Shown piece by piece: positions 46,382-54,284 of a stretch of DNA of 64,000 bases. The notes beneath the pieces were generated by a model that saw only the letters and a list, made by a program, of their open reading frames with translations, had not been told where the DNA came from and searched no databases. The DNA is from Ectobacillus funiculus (GTDB lineage Bacteria; Bacillota; Bacilli; Bacillales; Bacillaceae_G), in assembly GCF_004138295.1 (NCBI RefSeq), contig NZ_SCFM01000016.1, forward strand, positions 93,809 through 157,808. Direction: 5' to 3'. How positions within the stretch are numbered: position 1 is the stretch's first letter; the number at the start of each line of letters is the position of its first letter. A program made the translations under genes and the position numbers.

Positions 46382-46585
46382 GTGATAGGATATTTGGAAC
46401 AAATCTTTAAAACCATTAACGGAAAATCAGCTACGATAAGTCATTCCTCAGATTTTCTTAATACGAGATACTTTACTGAAATTCTTTCTAGCTTTCATCT
46501 ATCGATAGCATCACGAGGGGGGCAAATAATGAAAAAGGATGGATTGCCCCTTTGTTTTGTGTTTTTTTCTTACTCCTGGACATTT
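46382..46585 (+). pseudogene. Truncated copy of the ABC relic tail and the RbsB-like gene start
   Basis: Aligns with 42044-42245: GATATTTGGAA.AAATCTTT, AATCAGCTA, CTTAATACG.GATA, TCTATAGCA..ACGAGG, then AATAATGAAAAAGGATGGAT, which corresponds to the first codons of the gene at 42193. After about 46585 the similarity stops, so only ~15-20 codons of that gene remain, with a shifted frame. Confidence 0.8.
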
Positions 46586-46635
46586 ATACAATCATATAAT
46601 GAGTAATAGCACTGTGTTCTTGAATTCTCCCTTTG

Positions 46636-46680
46636 GATAAAAAATAAGAGGCTTAAATTAATTGCCTCTTATTTTTTATC
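46636..46680. terminator. Bidirectional terminator after xerS
   Basis: GATAAAAAATAAGAGGC (46636-46652) and GCCTCTTATTTTTTATC (46664-46680) form a perfect 17-bp stem with A/T-rich arms that give a U-run in both directions. It lies 26 bp past the xerS stop. Confidence 0.9.
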
Positions 46681-46706
46681 GGAATGTAGTGAGTAACTGT
46701 TGAAAT

Positions 46707-47804
46707 TCAATCTTCATCCAAACGTTCTAATGACTGTTTTAATGTTTCATTTCCTAGCTGTGTATATAATACAGTCGTGTCTGTAGAAGAATGCCCTAGT
46801 TGCATCATCACTTGTAAGGAATCCTTTTCCTTGTTGTAGAAGTTCGTTGCAAACGTATGCCGCAGCTTATGGGGAGTAAGCCGGATGTTAAAGGCTTTTG
46901 TATATTTATCCACCATATTTTGGATAGCGCGTATGGACATAGCTTGACATGATCCGTTCTGTAATGTTAGAAATACAGACTGCTCATCGTCTGTGGCTTT
47001 ATATCGCTCTTTACGTACCTGTAGATAAGCTTGTAAATCTAAAAGGGCGGAGGGGGTGATCCAAATAGAATCCTCTTTGCCACCTTTACGAATGATAGAT
47101 ATGAGTCTTTCATTTTCATTAATCTTATCTAATTTTAAGTCAGCTAATTCTCCTACACGTATTCCTGATCCAAGGAATAGGGAAAGGATGGCCAAATCAC
47201 GTTCCCGATCTCTACGATAATAAATTTCCTTTCTCGTACCAGCTATGAGTTGTTCATACTCTGTTGCTACAAATTCCAATAGCTTGCGATCATCATCATT
47301 ATGTAGTATTTTACTGCGCATACGACTGGCTCTTGCATTAATGGTTTCTTTCTCTTTTGTTATTTCCACTTTTGCCATAACATTACGATAGAAGTATGGT
47401 TCGCCAGTCTTTTCATCTTCTGTTATCGTAGTCAGGTAATGAAAGAGGGATTTTAAGGCTGATATAGAACGGAGAACAGTTGCTTTTTTTAATTTTTGAT
47501 TCTTAATATCCTCCTTATCTGAATTCATTTTCTTTCGTCGGTTGAGATGTTTTATATAGTTTTCTACGTCTTTACGACGTAACAGCTCCAGAACAGAGTA
47601 TGGAACATCACCGATAACTGGCTGCTCAGTAAGCCCCTCTGCTATAAGCCATTGCAGAAAATGCTTATAATCATGTACATACCCGAGTAGGGTAGAGGGG
47701 GAGGCTGAGTCTTCCTTTGCGTCAATGTACTCTTGGATATACCAGGGTAACTCTTGCATATTTGCACGCAAACGCTCTAGGTGAATAGATTGTTCTCTAC
47801 GCAA
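46707..47804 (-). CDS. xerS: Tyrosine recombinase XerS
   Basis: A 365-residue tyrosine site-specific recombinase. The N-terminal SAM-like domain (about 15-150) contains PSTLLGYVHDYKHFLQWL. The C-terminal catalytic domain shows Arg in GSGIRVGELADLKL, His-x-x-Arg in TPHKLRHTFAT, the second His in LGHSSTDTT and the nucleophile Tyr in VLYTQL. Length and N-terminus match the XerS group, which in streptococci resolves chromosome dimers alone at difSL. The start is TTG 47804 with AGGAGGGG 6 nt upstream. A dif-like sequence lies 24-50 bp upstream (47828-47854). Confidence 0.9.
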   Translation of the reverse strand: MRREQSIHLERLRANMQELPWYIQEYIDAKEDSASPSTLLGYVHDYKHFLQWLIAEGLTEQPVIGDVPYSVLELLRRKDVENYIKHLNRRKKMNSDKEDIKNQKLKKATVLRSISALKSLFHYLTTITEDEKTGEPYFYRNVMAKVEITKEKETINARASRMRSKILHNDDDRKLLEFVATEYEQLIAGTRKEIYYRRDRERDLAILSLFLGSGIRVGELADLKLDKINENERLISIIRKGGKEDSIWITPSALLDLQAYLQVRKERYKATDDEQSVFLTLQNGSCQAMSIRAIQNMVDKYTKAFNIRLTPHKLRHTFATNFYNKEKDSLQVMMQLGHSSTDTTVLYTQLGNETLKQSLERLDED

Positions 47805-47827
47805 AATAGCCCCTCCTTATATAGTCG

Positions 47828-47854
47828 ATTTTTCTCGAAATATATCGATTTTCG
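47828..47854 (+). other. Possible dif-like XerS site
   Basis: ATTTTTCTCGAAATATAT followed by CGATTTTCG resembles the streptococcal difSL site, which starts ATTTTTCCGAAA and contains ATTTTC in its second arm. It is just upstream of xerS, the same place as difSL in streptococci. It also contains a direct repeat (TCGATTTT at 47825 and 47845). Assignment is by resemblance from memory only. Confidence 0.4.
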
Positions 47855-47879
47855 CATTAAATACAATTTTAATGCATAA
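47850..47879. repeat. 30-bp inverted repeat, copy 1
   Basis: Begins TTTCGCATTAAATA and ends AATGCATAA. It matches the reverse complement of 49196-49225 at 26 of 30 bases. It lies between the xerS gene and the HepT/MntA genes. Each copy is itself partly palindromic (GCATTAAA...TTTAATGC). Confidence 0.75.
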
Positions 47880-48341
47880 TAGTTTACATAATAATTTTAT
47901 GGTTATCTATATTTTCTAAGACAGACACAATCTATTTTAAGAAAATGTGGTTTAAATTTGAAGGAAGGGAGGGGGAGTCAGGCCCAAGCATAAGCCCCCG
48001 TGTTTTCCTCCTGAATTGTAATAGTTCCTGTACTCAAGCTTCGTAGGATAGTACCTGTTTGACAAATGGGGAAAGCTTTGTAATTAAAAATTCCTTTATG
48101 AGTGTTACTTGTTCACACGTGGCCATGTTGGTCACCCCAATTATAAAGTAGCCATAGGCATACATAGCTTAGGTTCATATTATGATTATACTGCGTCAAC
48201 TGCCCAGAAGTGCAAAAGATTCTTGCAAACTTCCTTCCTTCGAGTGGTGCTTACATCAGGACAGGTTAACAGCTATCCAATAAGGGAAGTCATACTTCCT
48301 TTGTTACTTCTTCAATACGTCTAGAGGAAAGACACCATTAA
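47880..48341. other. Intergenic region between xerS and mntA, no convincing gene
   Basis: About 460 bp. A 71-codon frame at 48109-48324 lacks an RBS and any recognisable family. Some G/C-rich patches (around 47970-48000) stand out from the AT-rich surroundings and could be the remains of another element. Confidence 0.4.
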
Positions 48342-48650
48342 TTAGGATTGTGGAACTCGTTTAAATAAAAGCTGCCCTTTATGAATAATGTTATCCAACA
48401 ATACAGGGTTGCTAAGGGTGTTGAGATGGACGATGTCAATTTTATGAAGAGTAAAGACTTCCTCCTGAACCTGTAGGGCTAGTAGATTGAACTCTTTATC
48501 AGAAATTCCAGTTGTTCTGATAGCAATATCATAATCAGATCGTTCGCTAGCAGTACCATTAGAGCGAGAGCCAAATAGATGTATTTCTTCTACACCTGGA
48601 TATGAGGTAAGCAAAGAAATAACTTGTTGCAGTACGTTATCCTGTATCAT
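48342..48650 (-). CDS. mntA: MntA-type antitoxin nucleotidyltransferase
   Basis: A 102-residue minimal nucleotidyltransferase. The signature G-S-x10-D-x-D is exact: G27 S28 to D39-Y40-D41 (HLFGSRSNGTASERSDYDIA). The third acidic residue is Asp72 in KIDIVHL. MntA antitoxins AMPylate a Tyr of the partner HepT toxin and so silence it. The start codon overlaps the hepT stop (ATGA, 48647-48650), so the two are translationally coupled with the toxin gene first. Confidence 0.9.
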   Translation of the reverse strand: MIQDNVLQQVISLLTSYPGVEEIHLFGSRSNGTASERSDYDIAIRTTGISDKEFNLLALQVQEEVFTLHKIDIVHLNTLSNPVLLDNIIHKGQLLFKRVPQS

Positions 48651-49048
48651 ATAGATTGTAACCTTTCTTTTAAGGAGTGAAATAATGCATCTAGAACGTG
48701 TACATGCTGCGTTGTAATGCGCTCACATACGAGGAAAGCCATCTGTTCATCGTATGTATGGGATGTCATGTTACGATCCGTAATCATACTAAGCCAATCG
48801 TCCGCACTGTTAATCAGGCCAACGCTGTAAGCTTCTTTAAATACAGTGCGTGGCGAATTCACTTCCGTAATGCCTTCATATTCTAAAAAAGATTTCATTA
48901 GCTTCCATGCCATTTCATATGTAAACTCGAAACGTTGAATGATTCCATCGAGTACAATAGATTGTTCTAGCGGAAGTTGGACAGCTTCTTGTAAACGATA
49001 AAGTGCCTTTTCGTAATTCTCTAGTTTATACCTTAGTTTTTCTGTCAT
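48647..49048 (-). CDS. hepT: HepT-type HEPN toxin RNase
   Basis: A ~133-residue all-alpha HEPN protein of the HI0074 group. The RNase motif R-x4-H-x-Y is complete: ITDRNMTSHTYDEQ, with R92, H97 and Y99 counted from ATG 49048. Tyr99 is the expected AMPylation target of MntA. ATG 49048 has GAGGTG about 6-8 nt upstream; GTG 49057 is an alternative adding three residues. Together with mntA it is a complete HEPN-MNT toxin-antitoxin module, usually serving phage defence or element stability. Confidence 0.9.
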   Translation of the reverse strand: MTEKLRYKLENYEKALYRLQEAVQLPLEQSIVLDGIIQRFEFTYEMAWKLMKSFLEYEGITEVNSPRTVFKEAYSVGLINSADDWLSMITDRNMTSHTYDEQMAFLVCERITTQHVHVLDALFHSLKERLQSI

Positions 49049-49195
49049 TTTTTGCACCTCACCATCTCATTATGTTTCGCAATGTATTTTACTACAAGTG
49101 CCGAGTTCTAGAACAATCGGTGCTCACGCTCGCAAATTGTTATTGTAGGTAGATATATACAATTATACCACTTTGTTTTATTTTTATCACTTTAA

Positions 49196-49225
49196 TTATG
49201 CGTTAAATTAATATTTAATGCGAAA
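49196..49225. repeat. 30-bp inverted repeat, copy 2
   Basis: Begins TTATGCGTTAAATTA and ends ATTTAATGCGAAA; it is inverted relative to 47850-47879 with four mismatches. It lies about 150 bp upstream of hepT, so the two copies bracket a 1.4-kb segment containing the toxin-antitoxin genes. Confidence 0.75.
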
Positions 49226-49544
49226 TTGGAAAGGATTGAGTTATAACCTCATGTCTATAATCTTTCCCTTCTCTTTTATCTCAAGTTAGAAAATATCCTG
49301 CTAAGGAATAAAGACATTCATACATTTCTTAATTATCTGTATATAGCACTGTGGAATTTTAAAATAACAGTTTAATGGATGAACCGTACCCGTAGTTCTT
49401 AAAGGAGTTTTCTATAGAAGTATTTTATTTATCTATATAAGTCCATTTTAATGTTTCGACATATTTAAGAGCCCAATTTGGTTTACCCCTGTTTTCGTAA
49501 CCAATTTGGAAGTCGAACGACTATTACTAAATTGTAGTGAAAGC
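49226..49544. other. Intergenic region, nothing recognised
   Basis: AT-rich, no ORF with an RBS. The hepT-mntA promoter should lie at or just left of its lower boundary. The word CCAATTTGG occurs at about 49479 and 49501. Confidence 0.3.
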
Positions 49545-49590
49545 ACGCTATCCTTTTTGTTGAAATCACTGATAAGGATAGCGTTTTTTA
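49545..49590. terminator. Terminator hairpin downstream of the yhgE-like gene
   Basis: ACGCTATCCTT (49545-49555) pairs with AAGGATAGCGT (49574-49584), followed on the plus strand by TTTTTTAT. On the minus strand, the direction of the upstream gene, the T-run is missing, so its use there is doubtful. Confidence 0.6.
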
Positions 49591-49715
49591 TAAATACTCC
49601 TTAGATCCCTTCTCTTTTGCCGCGTAAAAAGATTCAATGTACAGGAGATTAAATGAAGTAATTGAGCATATCTCCCTGTATTCCCAGGACTTTTTACTTT
49701 ATGAACCCCCATGTT

Positions 49716-51737
49716 TCAATCCAGTTTACTATCCCCCCTGTTTAGTACGACTTCCTGACTCAGAGATCGTTTTAGCAACAGAGCAATGCCAAAACAAATG
49801 ATAATAAATACACTAAGGGCTAAAGCATTTTGTATCACGATTTCGGGGATCATACCGCCGACTGCCTCACGCAGCATACTCACCGCATGGGTGAATGGCA
49901 TAAAGGGACTAATCTTCTGAAAGAAAGGAGATGTCATGCTAACCGGAAAAGTTGCTCCTGAGCTAGATATTTGAAGGACGAGGAAAATCAACGCCATACC
50001 ATTCCCTATATTGCCAAATACCGAACGTAACGTATAAGTAATCACGACAAACACCATGCTAATAAAAACTGCGAGCAATACAAACCAGAGTTTATCCACG
50101 ATATACACATGGAGTAAAAACAAATTCCCCAATGCTATAATAACTGCCTGGAAGACACCAACAGTAAGGAACGTCAAAAGCCTGCCAAAATAGATGTGAT
50201 GATTTCTGTATACACGTTCTGAGTTCCGTACGTCTACGGGCAGAGAAGAAATTAAAATGGTTCCCCCAACCCATAATGCCAGCATCGTATATAGTGGCGT
50301 CATAGCTGCACCATAGTTTGGAATCGGGTATATTCGCTTTGTATGCAATGAGATGGGATTCGCTAAGAAACTGCTCTCTTTTTGTGGGTCGTGCATAAGG
50401 AAAGAAATAACATCACCTATGTTGACACTGCCCTGAAATTTGCGGATTTGATCTGCTGCGTTTCTGATCTTCTGTTCAAAACTAGGTAAGTCGTTTCGAG
50501 CAAAATCTGCGACCTTATGAACTGCGTCCTCAAATGCAGGAAGCTTTTCTTGAACCAAATCTGCCGCTTTTCTAATATCATCTTCAAGCTTAGGTAAATC
50601 ATTTCGTACGAACGTAGCAGCCTGGTGGATTTTTTGTTCTACGGCTGGTAAATCATTTTCCACAAAGCTTGCTGCCGCGTTGATTCCTTTGACAACTTGA
50701 TCTACCCTTTGTTGAAGGTCTGCACGGATTGTTCCTATCGTATCATGAATCTTTACAAGATCTTCTTGAAGACGCGCCAACTGTTCTTGATTTCCTGAGG
50801 TATCGGCTTGTGAATCATTAGTTGCTTTTGTATTCTCAATTGCTTGTTTTATATTTGCTTCAATAGCAGACAAGTTTGTCTCTATTTCTGTCATGATTGC
50901 TGTGGTACGCTGCATATCTGCCACTTTCCCTTGCAATTCTACAATTTTATTGCCTGCTTCTTGTACGAGTGGCAAGCTCGCTTCCACCTTTAGAATGCTG
51001 TCACCTGCTTTTTGAATGTCAGGTATTCTTTGTTTGAGTCCAATAATTTTTTGTGCTTTTTGCCGAATGTCCGGCAACTTTTGCTCCAATTCAATTGCTT
51101 TATTCCCCATTTCTTCAATCTGCGGCAATGCTTGTTCTAACTCCAAAATGCGTGTTTCTGCATTCTGAATAGATGGCAACTTTTGTTGAAGTTCTACACC
51201 GGCAGTATGAAATCCAGAAAAAATAGCATCACCAACAGTTTTGGTAAAAGCCTGACTAATTTGTGAGGTTATACTAGAGGCCCCTGAGCTTGCAATTTTT
51301 GGTGCAACAGCATTTATTTTTTCATTCACACCAAACTCAATGACGGGTTGTTGGGGATTTACTTCTAAAATACTAGTCAATTTCTTGGAGAAGTCTTTTG
51401 GAATCAACAAATATGCGTAATAGTCCCCATACTTCACCCCTCTCTCAGCCTCTTTACGACTGACAAAGACCCAACCAAGCTTAGGATTTTTTTTGAGGTT
51501 TTTAACAGTATCTTCTCCCACATTGATAGGCTTCCCTTGTACCTCTGCTCCTTCATCGTCATTACTGACAGCAACTCGAATACCAGCCGTATTGCTATAT
51601 GGATCCCAAACGGCTTTAATATTAATCCATGCATAAGCAGAGGGGAGAAGCATAATTGCTGCGACTAATAACGCCAATTTAGGTGTTGTAAATACACTTT
51701 GTAAATCTGTTTTATAGATATACCAAATGCTTTTCAT
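49716..51737 (-). CDS. YhgE/Pip-family membrane protein
   Basis: A 673-residue protein of the YhgE/Pip (phage infection protein) family, related to EsaA and to ABC-2-type permeases. There is one membrane segment near residues 18-38 (LALLVAAIMLLPSAYAWINI), a long extracellular region of about 420 residues and about five helices in the last 200 residues. The extracellular part is built of degenerate ~21-22-residue repeats (LEQALPQIEEMGNKAIELEQ type, later AATFVRNDLPKLEDDIRKAA type) predicted as long coiled coils. Pip of Lactococcus is a phage receptor; the native function is unclear. GGTAGGAGGAGAGAG precedes ATG 51737. Monocistronic. Confidence 0.9.
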   Translation of the reverse strand: MKSIWYIYKTDLQSVFTTPKLALLVAAIMLLPSAYAWINIKAVWDPYSNTAGIRVAVSNDDEGAEVQGKPINVGEDTVKNLKKNPKLGWVFVSRKEAERGVKYGDYYAYLLIPKDFSKKLTSILEVNPQQPVIEFGVNEKINAVAPKIASSGASSITSQISQAFTKTVGDAIFSGFHTAGVELQQKLPSIQNAETRILELEQALPQIEEMGNKAIELEQKLPDIRQKAQKIIGLKQRIPDIQKAGDSILKVEASLPLVQEAGNKIVELQGKVADMQRTTAIMTEIETNLSAIEANIKQAIENTKATNDSQADTSGNQEQLARLQEDLVKIHDTIGTIRADLQQRVDQVVKGINAAASFVENDLPAVEQKIHQAATFVRNDLPKLEDDIRKAADLVQEKLPAFEDAVHKVADFARNDLPSFEQKIRNAADQIRKFQGSVNIGDVISFLMHDPQKESSFLANPISLHTKRIYPIPNYGAAMTPLYTMLALWVGGTILISSLPVDVRNSERVYRNHHIYFGRLLTFLTVGVFQAVIIALGNLFLLHVYIVDKLWFVLLAVFISMVFVVITYTLRSVFGNIGNGMALIFLVLQISSSGATFPVSMTSPFFQKISPFMPFTHAVSMLREAVGGMIPEIVIQNALALSVFIIICFGIALLLKRSLSQEVVLNRGDSKLD

Positions 51738-51837
51738 CTCTCTCCTCCTACCCTTGTTTTAAATAGCCTTCCTGTTGTCTTATCCCCCTTTATTCTTCTC
51801 TAAACACTTTCTCTATATTTATAAAGACGTGCAGGAT

Positions 51838-54046
51838 TGAACTACTCCCACCTACTCGCTAACGCTCCTTGAGGTGGGGGATTCTGTATTTTCTTCCTAA
51901 GAAGCGAAATACAGAGCCGTTCAACAGGCTTCTCATAGGACAAATAGGGAGAGCTCACACTTCCTTGTACGTGACAAAGCCACCGAAGTAACCTTGTCTC
52001 ATACAAGTAGTGATAGTTGCTTCTCTTTTTTCACCCTATACGTGTTGCAATGTTCTTGCACCAATGCACCCACCATTCTGGAGCTAGATCCTCTGGCCTT
52101 TGCGGCAAAATGATGGTGATGCAAGAACAGATGATGCCATTCCAAACGAAGTCAGGCTTCCCTTTCTTCTAACCAAATTTTTGGTACATACTTCTGCAAA
52201 CTATCACGTTCTACTTGTGTCAGCCCATAATTACAAATCTCTTTATTGAATAATGGATAAGATTGGCCCGATACATGATAGAATACGTGCGGACGAAGCG
52301 CTTTGAATGCTTTTGTCAACACACTCCATTGTTTCCAGTGATGCTCCCCATCCTTGCGTTCTGTATAGATTCGCAACAGCTTTGGTACCTGCTCCTTCAG
52401 ATTCATGCCGCGTCTGCCAATGACGTAGGACGCCGCTTGATGGATCGAAATATGCATCTGTTTCATATACTTCATCTTCCCGATCTGGCTTGTGAAGGCA
52501 GGATTCACCTCAAATACAGCGATTCCCATTTTGGCCGCTCGGCTGTGAATACCATCCTGCATCTTTTTATAGGCAAACAGGCTCATTCTTCGATTTTGCT
52601 TCCGATTGCGGTAACGTCCGGCAGACTTGGAGAGGGTTGTATCCAATGCTTCTAACACAATCGGCTTATTCCTTTGAACGGCGATGTCCACCAAACGAAT
52701 CGCTTCTGCTTCTAGAATTTTGGTGATTTGTCCGCTTCGTTTTCCTGCTAAGGAGAAATAGAGACAAGAGGAGGAAAGTAATTGTCCTTGTCCATTCACG
52801 TTGGAGAAGGCAATATGATTGTAGTTGACGTCCACACCGATGACACCATCTGCTTTTGCGTGATTGAGATGAGGATGTTCTGGCTCTTCTACGATACATT
52901 TGATGATATAGTACGTACCATGGTCTTCGATGGACCAACCGATTGGCTTGCCATCCTTCTTTTTGTTCTGACAGGAAAGCTGCCTGGCGATGGATTCTTG
53001 CACCTGATCTTGTCCATAAGGAAAATACACATACGGAAGTACAAGTGCTCGCCCTGTTGTACTTCTGATATGTAGAGTTTGGCTTGGCGCATCATATTGG
53101 AACACAAAGTTCCCATACTTCGCATCCTTCCGTCCAGAAAGCGTCATCTTGGCGTTTCTTTTGTAACAGAATGCATGTCTCCACGCCACATAACTCTTTT
53201 GATCCTTACACATTGTATATTGCTTACGAAAGAAGGAACGAGAGCCGAACAAAACCGAAGGAATCTCTCGTCTTAGTTTCTCCTTTTTCTGCTCCTGCCG
53301 AAGGAGACGATGCCGGAGTTGTCCGATTCTTGCCTTGAGGCGTTTGATTTCTTTATCTAGATGTCGGTGTTCAAACAGGTAGGGGGAGAACCAAACCTGT
53401 GTCTCGTTCTTACGATGAAGCGCATATACCACACCGGAAGCTGTTTGATGCATCCGGTACCCCATTCTCTTATGCAATTTCGGTTTTCTATCCACAATGG
53501 ATTGCTTCATGTTTCGCAATGCCGTCAGCTTGCTGCGTTCCTTTTTTAATTTCTTTTGAATCGATTTCATGACAATGTCTACCTGTTTGACATACAACGC
53601 TTGTAGTTCCTTTTGCGATGTCCGAAGGGCGTTTGCTTGTTGGACTGCGCTATTCGTATAGTAGTTATCCAGTTGAAATCGTTTCTTAATCGCAAGGTGA
53701 AGCGTGCCTTCATACGGCTTGTTCCCCGTGCGTAGATGTTTTGTTTGCCAAGCATAAGCCATGCGCACGGCTCTATTATAGAGACGGAGAGAATGAGAAA
53801 GTTCCTGATTCACATCGTGGGGGACCTTGTGTTTATAGATTCGATTGGAAAAATAACACTTCTTCATTCCTTCCTCCTCCCTTCTGGTTCATTTTGGTAA
53901 TTATATATTACCAAAGGAACATATGTTTGTCTAGTGAGGTTTTCCTATTCAAACATGCTAGGCGAATCGCCTAGTCGACATTCATCCTCCACTTACCACT
54001 GGGCTACGCCCATCACGTGCTTGAAGTGGAGGTCTTCTGTCGGAAA
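51838..54046 (-). mobile_element. TnpB-only IS200/IS605 (IS1341-type) element
   Basis: A ~2.2-kb element on the minus strand. The right end (51838-51890) has the hairpin CCCCCACCTC ... GAGTAGGTGGGAG ending GTAGTTCA, matching the right end of the element at 45-46 kb. The left side has a perfect 17-bp palindrome CTAGGCGAATCGCCTAG (53958-53974) and a strong hairpin (CCTCCACTT 53986-53994 with AAGTGGAGG 54024-54032). No TnpA gene is present. The region 51891-52151 between tnpB and the right end has no ORF and could encode the guide RNA scaffold. The exact outer boundaries are estimates. Confidence 0.75.
52152..53867 (-). CDS. TnpB-related protein without zinc ribbon
   Basis: A 571-residue TnpB/Cas12-like protein, intact. 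RuvC-I is in VIGVDVNYNHIAFSNV (Asp) and RuvC-II in PIVLEALDT (Glu). The C-terminal region reads NPAFTSQIGKMKYMKQMHIS followed by IHQAASYVIGRRGM. Where ordinary TnpB has a Cys4 zinc ribbon and DRDxNAA, this one has no Cys pairs and a His in place of the third Asp. It is about 200 residues longer than standard TnpB, with a long Lys/Arg-rich coiled region (about 95-215). AGGAGGAAGGA directly precedes ATG 53867. It belongs to the larger group annotated as TnpB-related proteins in thermophilic and soil bacilli. Whether it cleaves DNA is open. Confidence 0.85.
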   Translation of the reverse strand: MKKCYFSNRIYKHKVPHDVNQELSHSLRLYNRAVRMAYAWQTKHLRTGNKPYEGTLHLAIKKRFQLDNYYTNSAVQQANALRTSQKELQALYVKQVDIVMKSIQKKLKKERSKLTALRNMKQSIVDRKPKLHKRMGYRMHQTASGVVYALHRKNETQVWFSPYLFEHRHLDKEIKRLKARIGQLRHRLLRQEQKKEKLRREIPSVLFGSRSFFRKQYTMCKDQKSYVAWRHAFCYKRNAKMTLSGRKDAKYGNFVFQYDAPSQTLHIRSTTGRALVLPYVYFPYGQDQVQESIARQLSCQNKKKDGKPIGWSIEDHGTYYIIKCIVEEPEHPHLNHAKADGVIGVDVNYNHIAFSNVNGQGQLLSSSCLYFSLAGKRSGQITKILEAEAIRLVDIAVQRNKPIVLEALDTTLSKSAGRYRNRKQNRRMSLFAYKKMQDGIHSRAAKMGIAVFEVNPAFTSQIGKMKYMKQMHISIHQAASYVIGRRGMNLKEQVPKLLRIYTERKDGEHHWKQWSVLTKAFKALRPHVFYHVSGQSYPLFNKEICNYGLTQVERDSLQKYVPKIWLEEREA

Positions 54047-54159
54047 ATGATAAACTCTGCTATGTAAGCAAATGTTATTTCATCGTTGGCAGTATTATTA
54101 AATGCATAATCTAAACTCCCAAAGTTTTCTAGGCTATTTGAGTTTTTAAACAACAAAAA

Positions 54160-54200
54160 AATAAAAAAGCTCTTAGCATATTTAAAAATCCGCTAAGAAC
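54160..54200 (-). terminator. Terminator of the TRM11-like gene
   Basis: On the minus strand TCTTAGC pairs with GCTAAGA (plus-strand 54192-54198 and 54171-54177), followed by GCTTTTTTATTTTTTTG. It lies about 90 bp after the stop at 54285. Confidence 0.8.
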
Positions 54201-54284
54201 TATATATTCTAATTATGATTGGAATATAGCTCGGTACGAGTGTCCAAGCCTCAGTACGTTGGGGAGAATTGGTAATGAATCTTA

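Noticed and set aside
48109..48324. 71-codon frame between xerS and mntA
   Set aside because: No RBS, no family resemblance, unusual composition; more likely non-coding.
52263..52655. 130-codon plus-strand frame inside the TnpB-like gene
   Set aside because: Antisense shadow of an intact coding sequence with clear RuvC motifs; no RBS.
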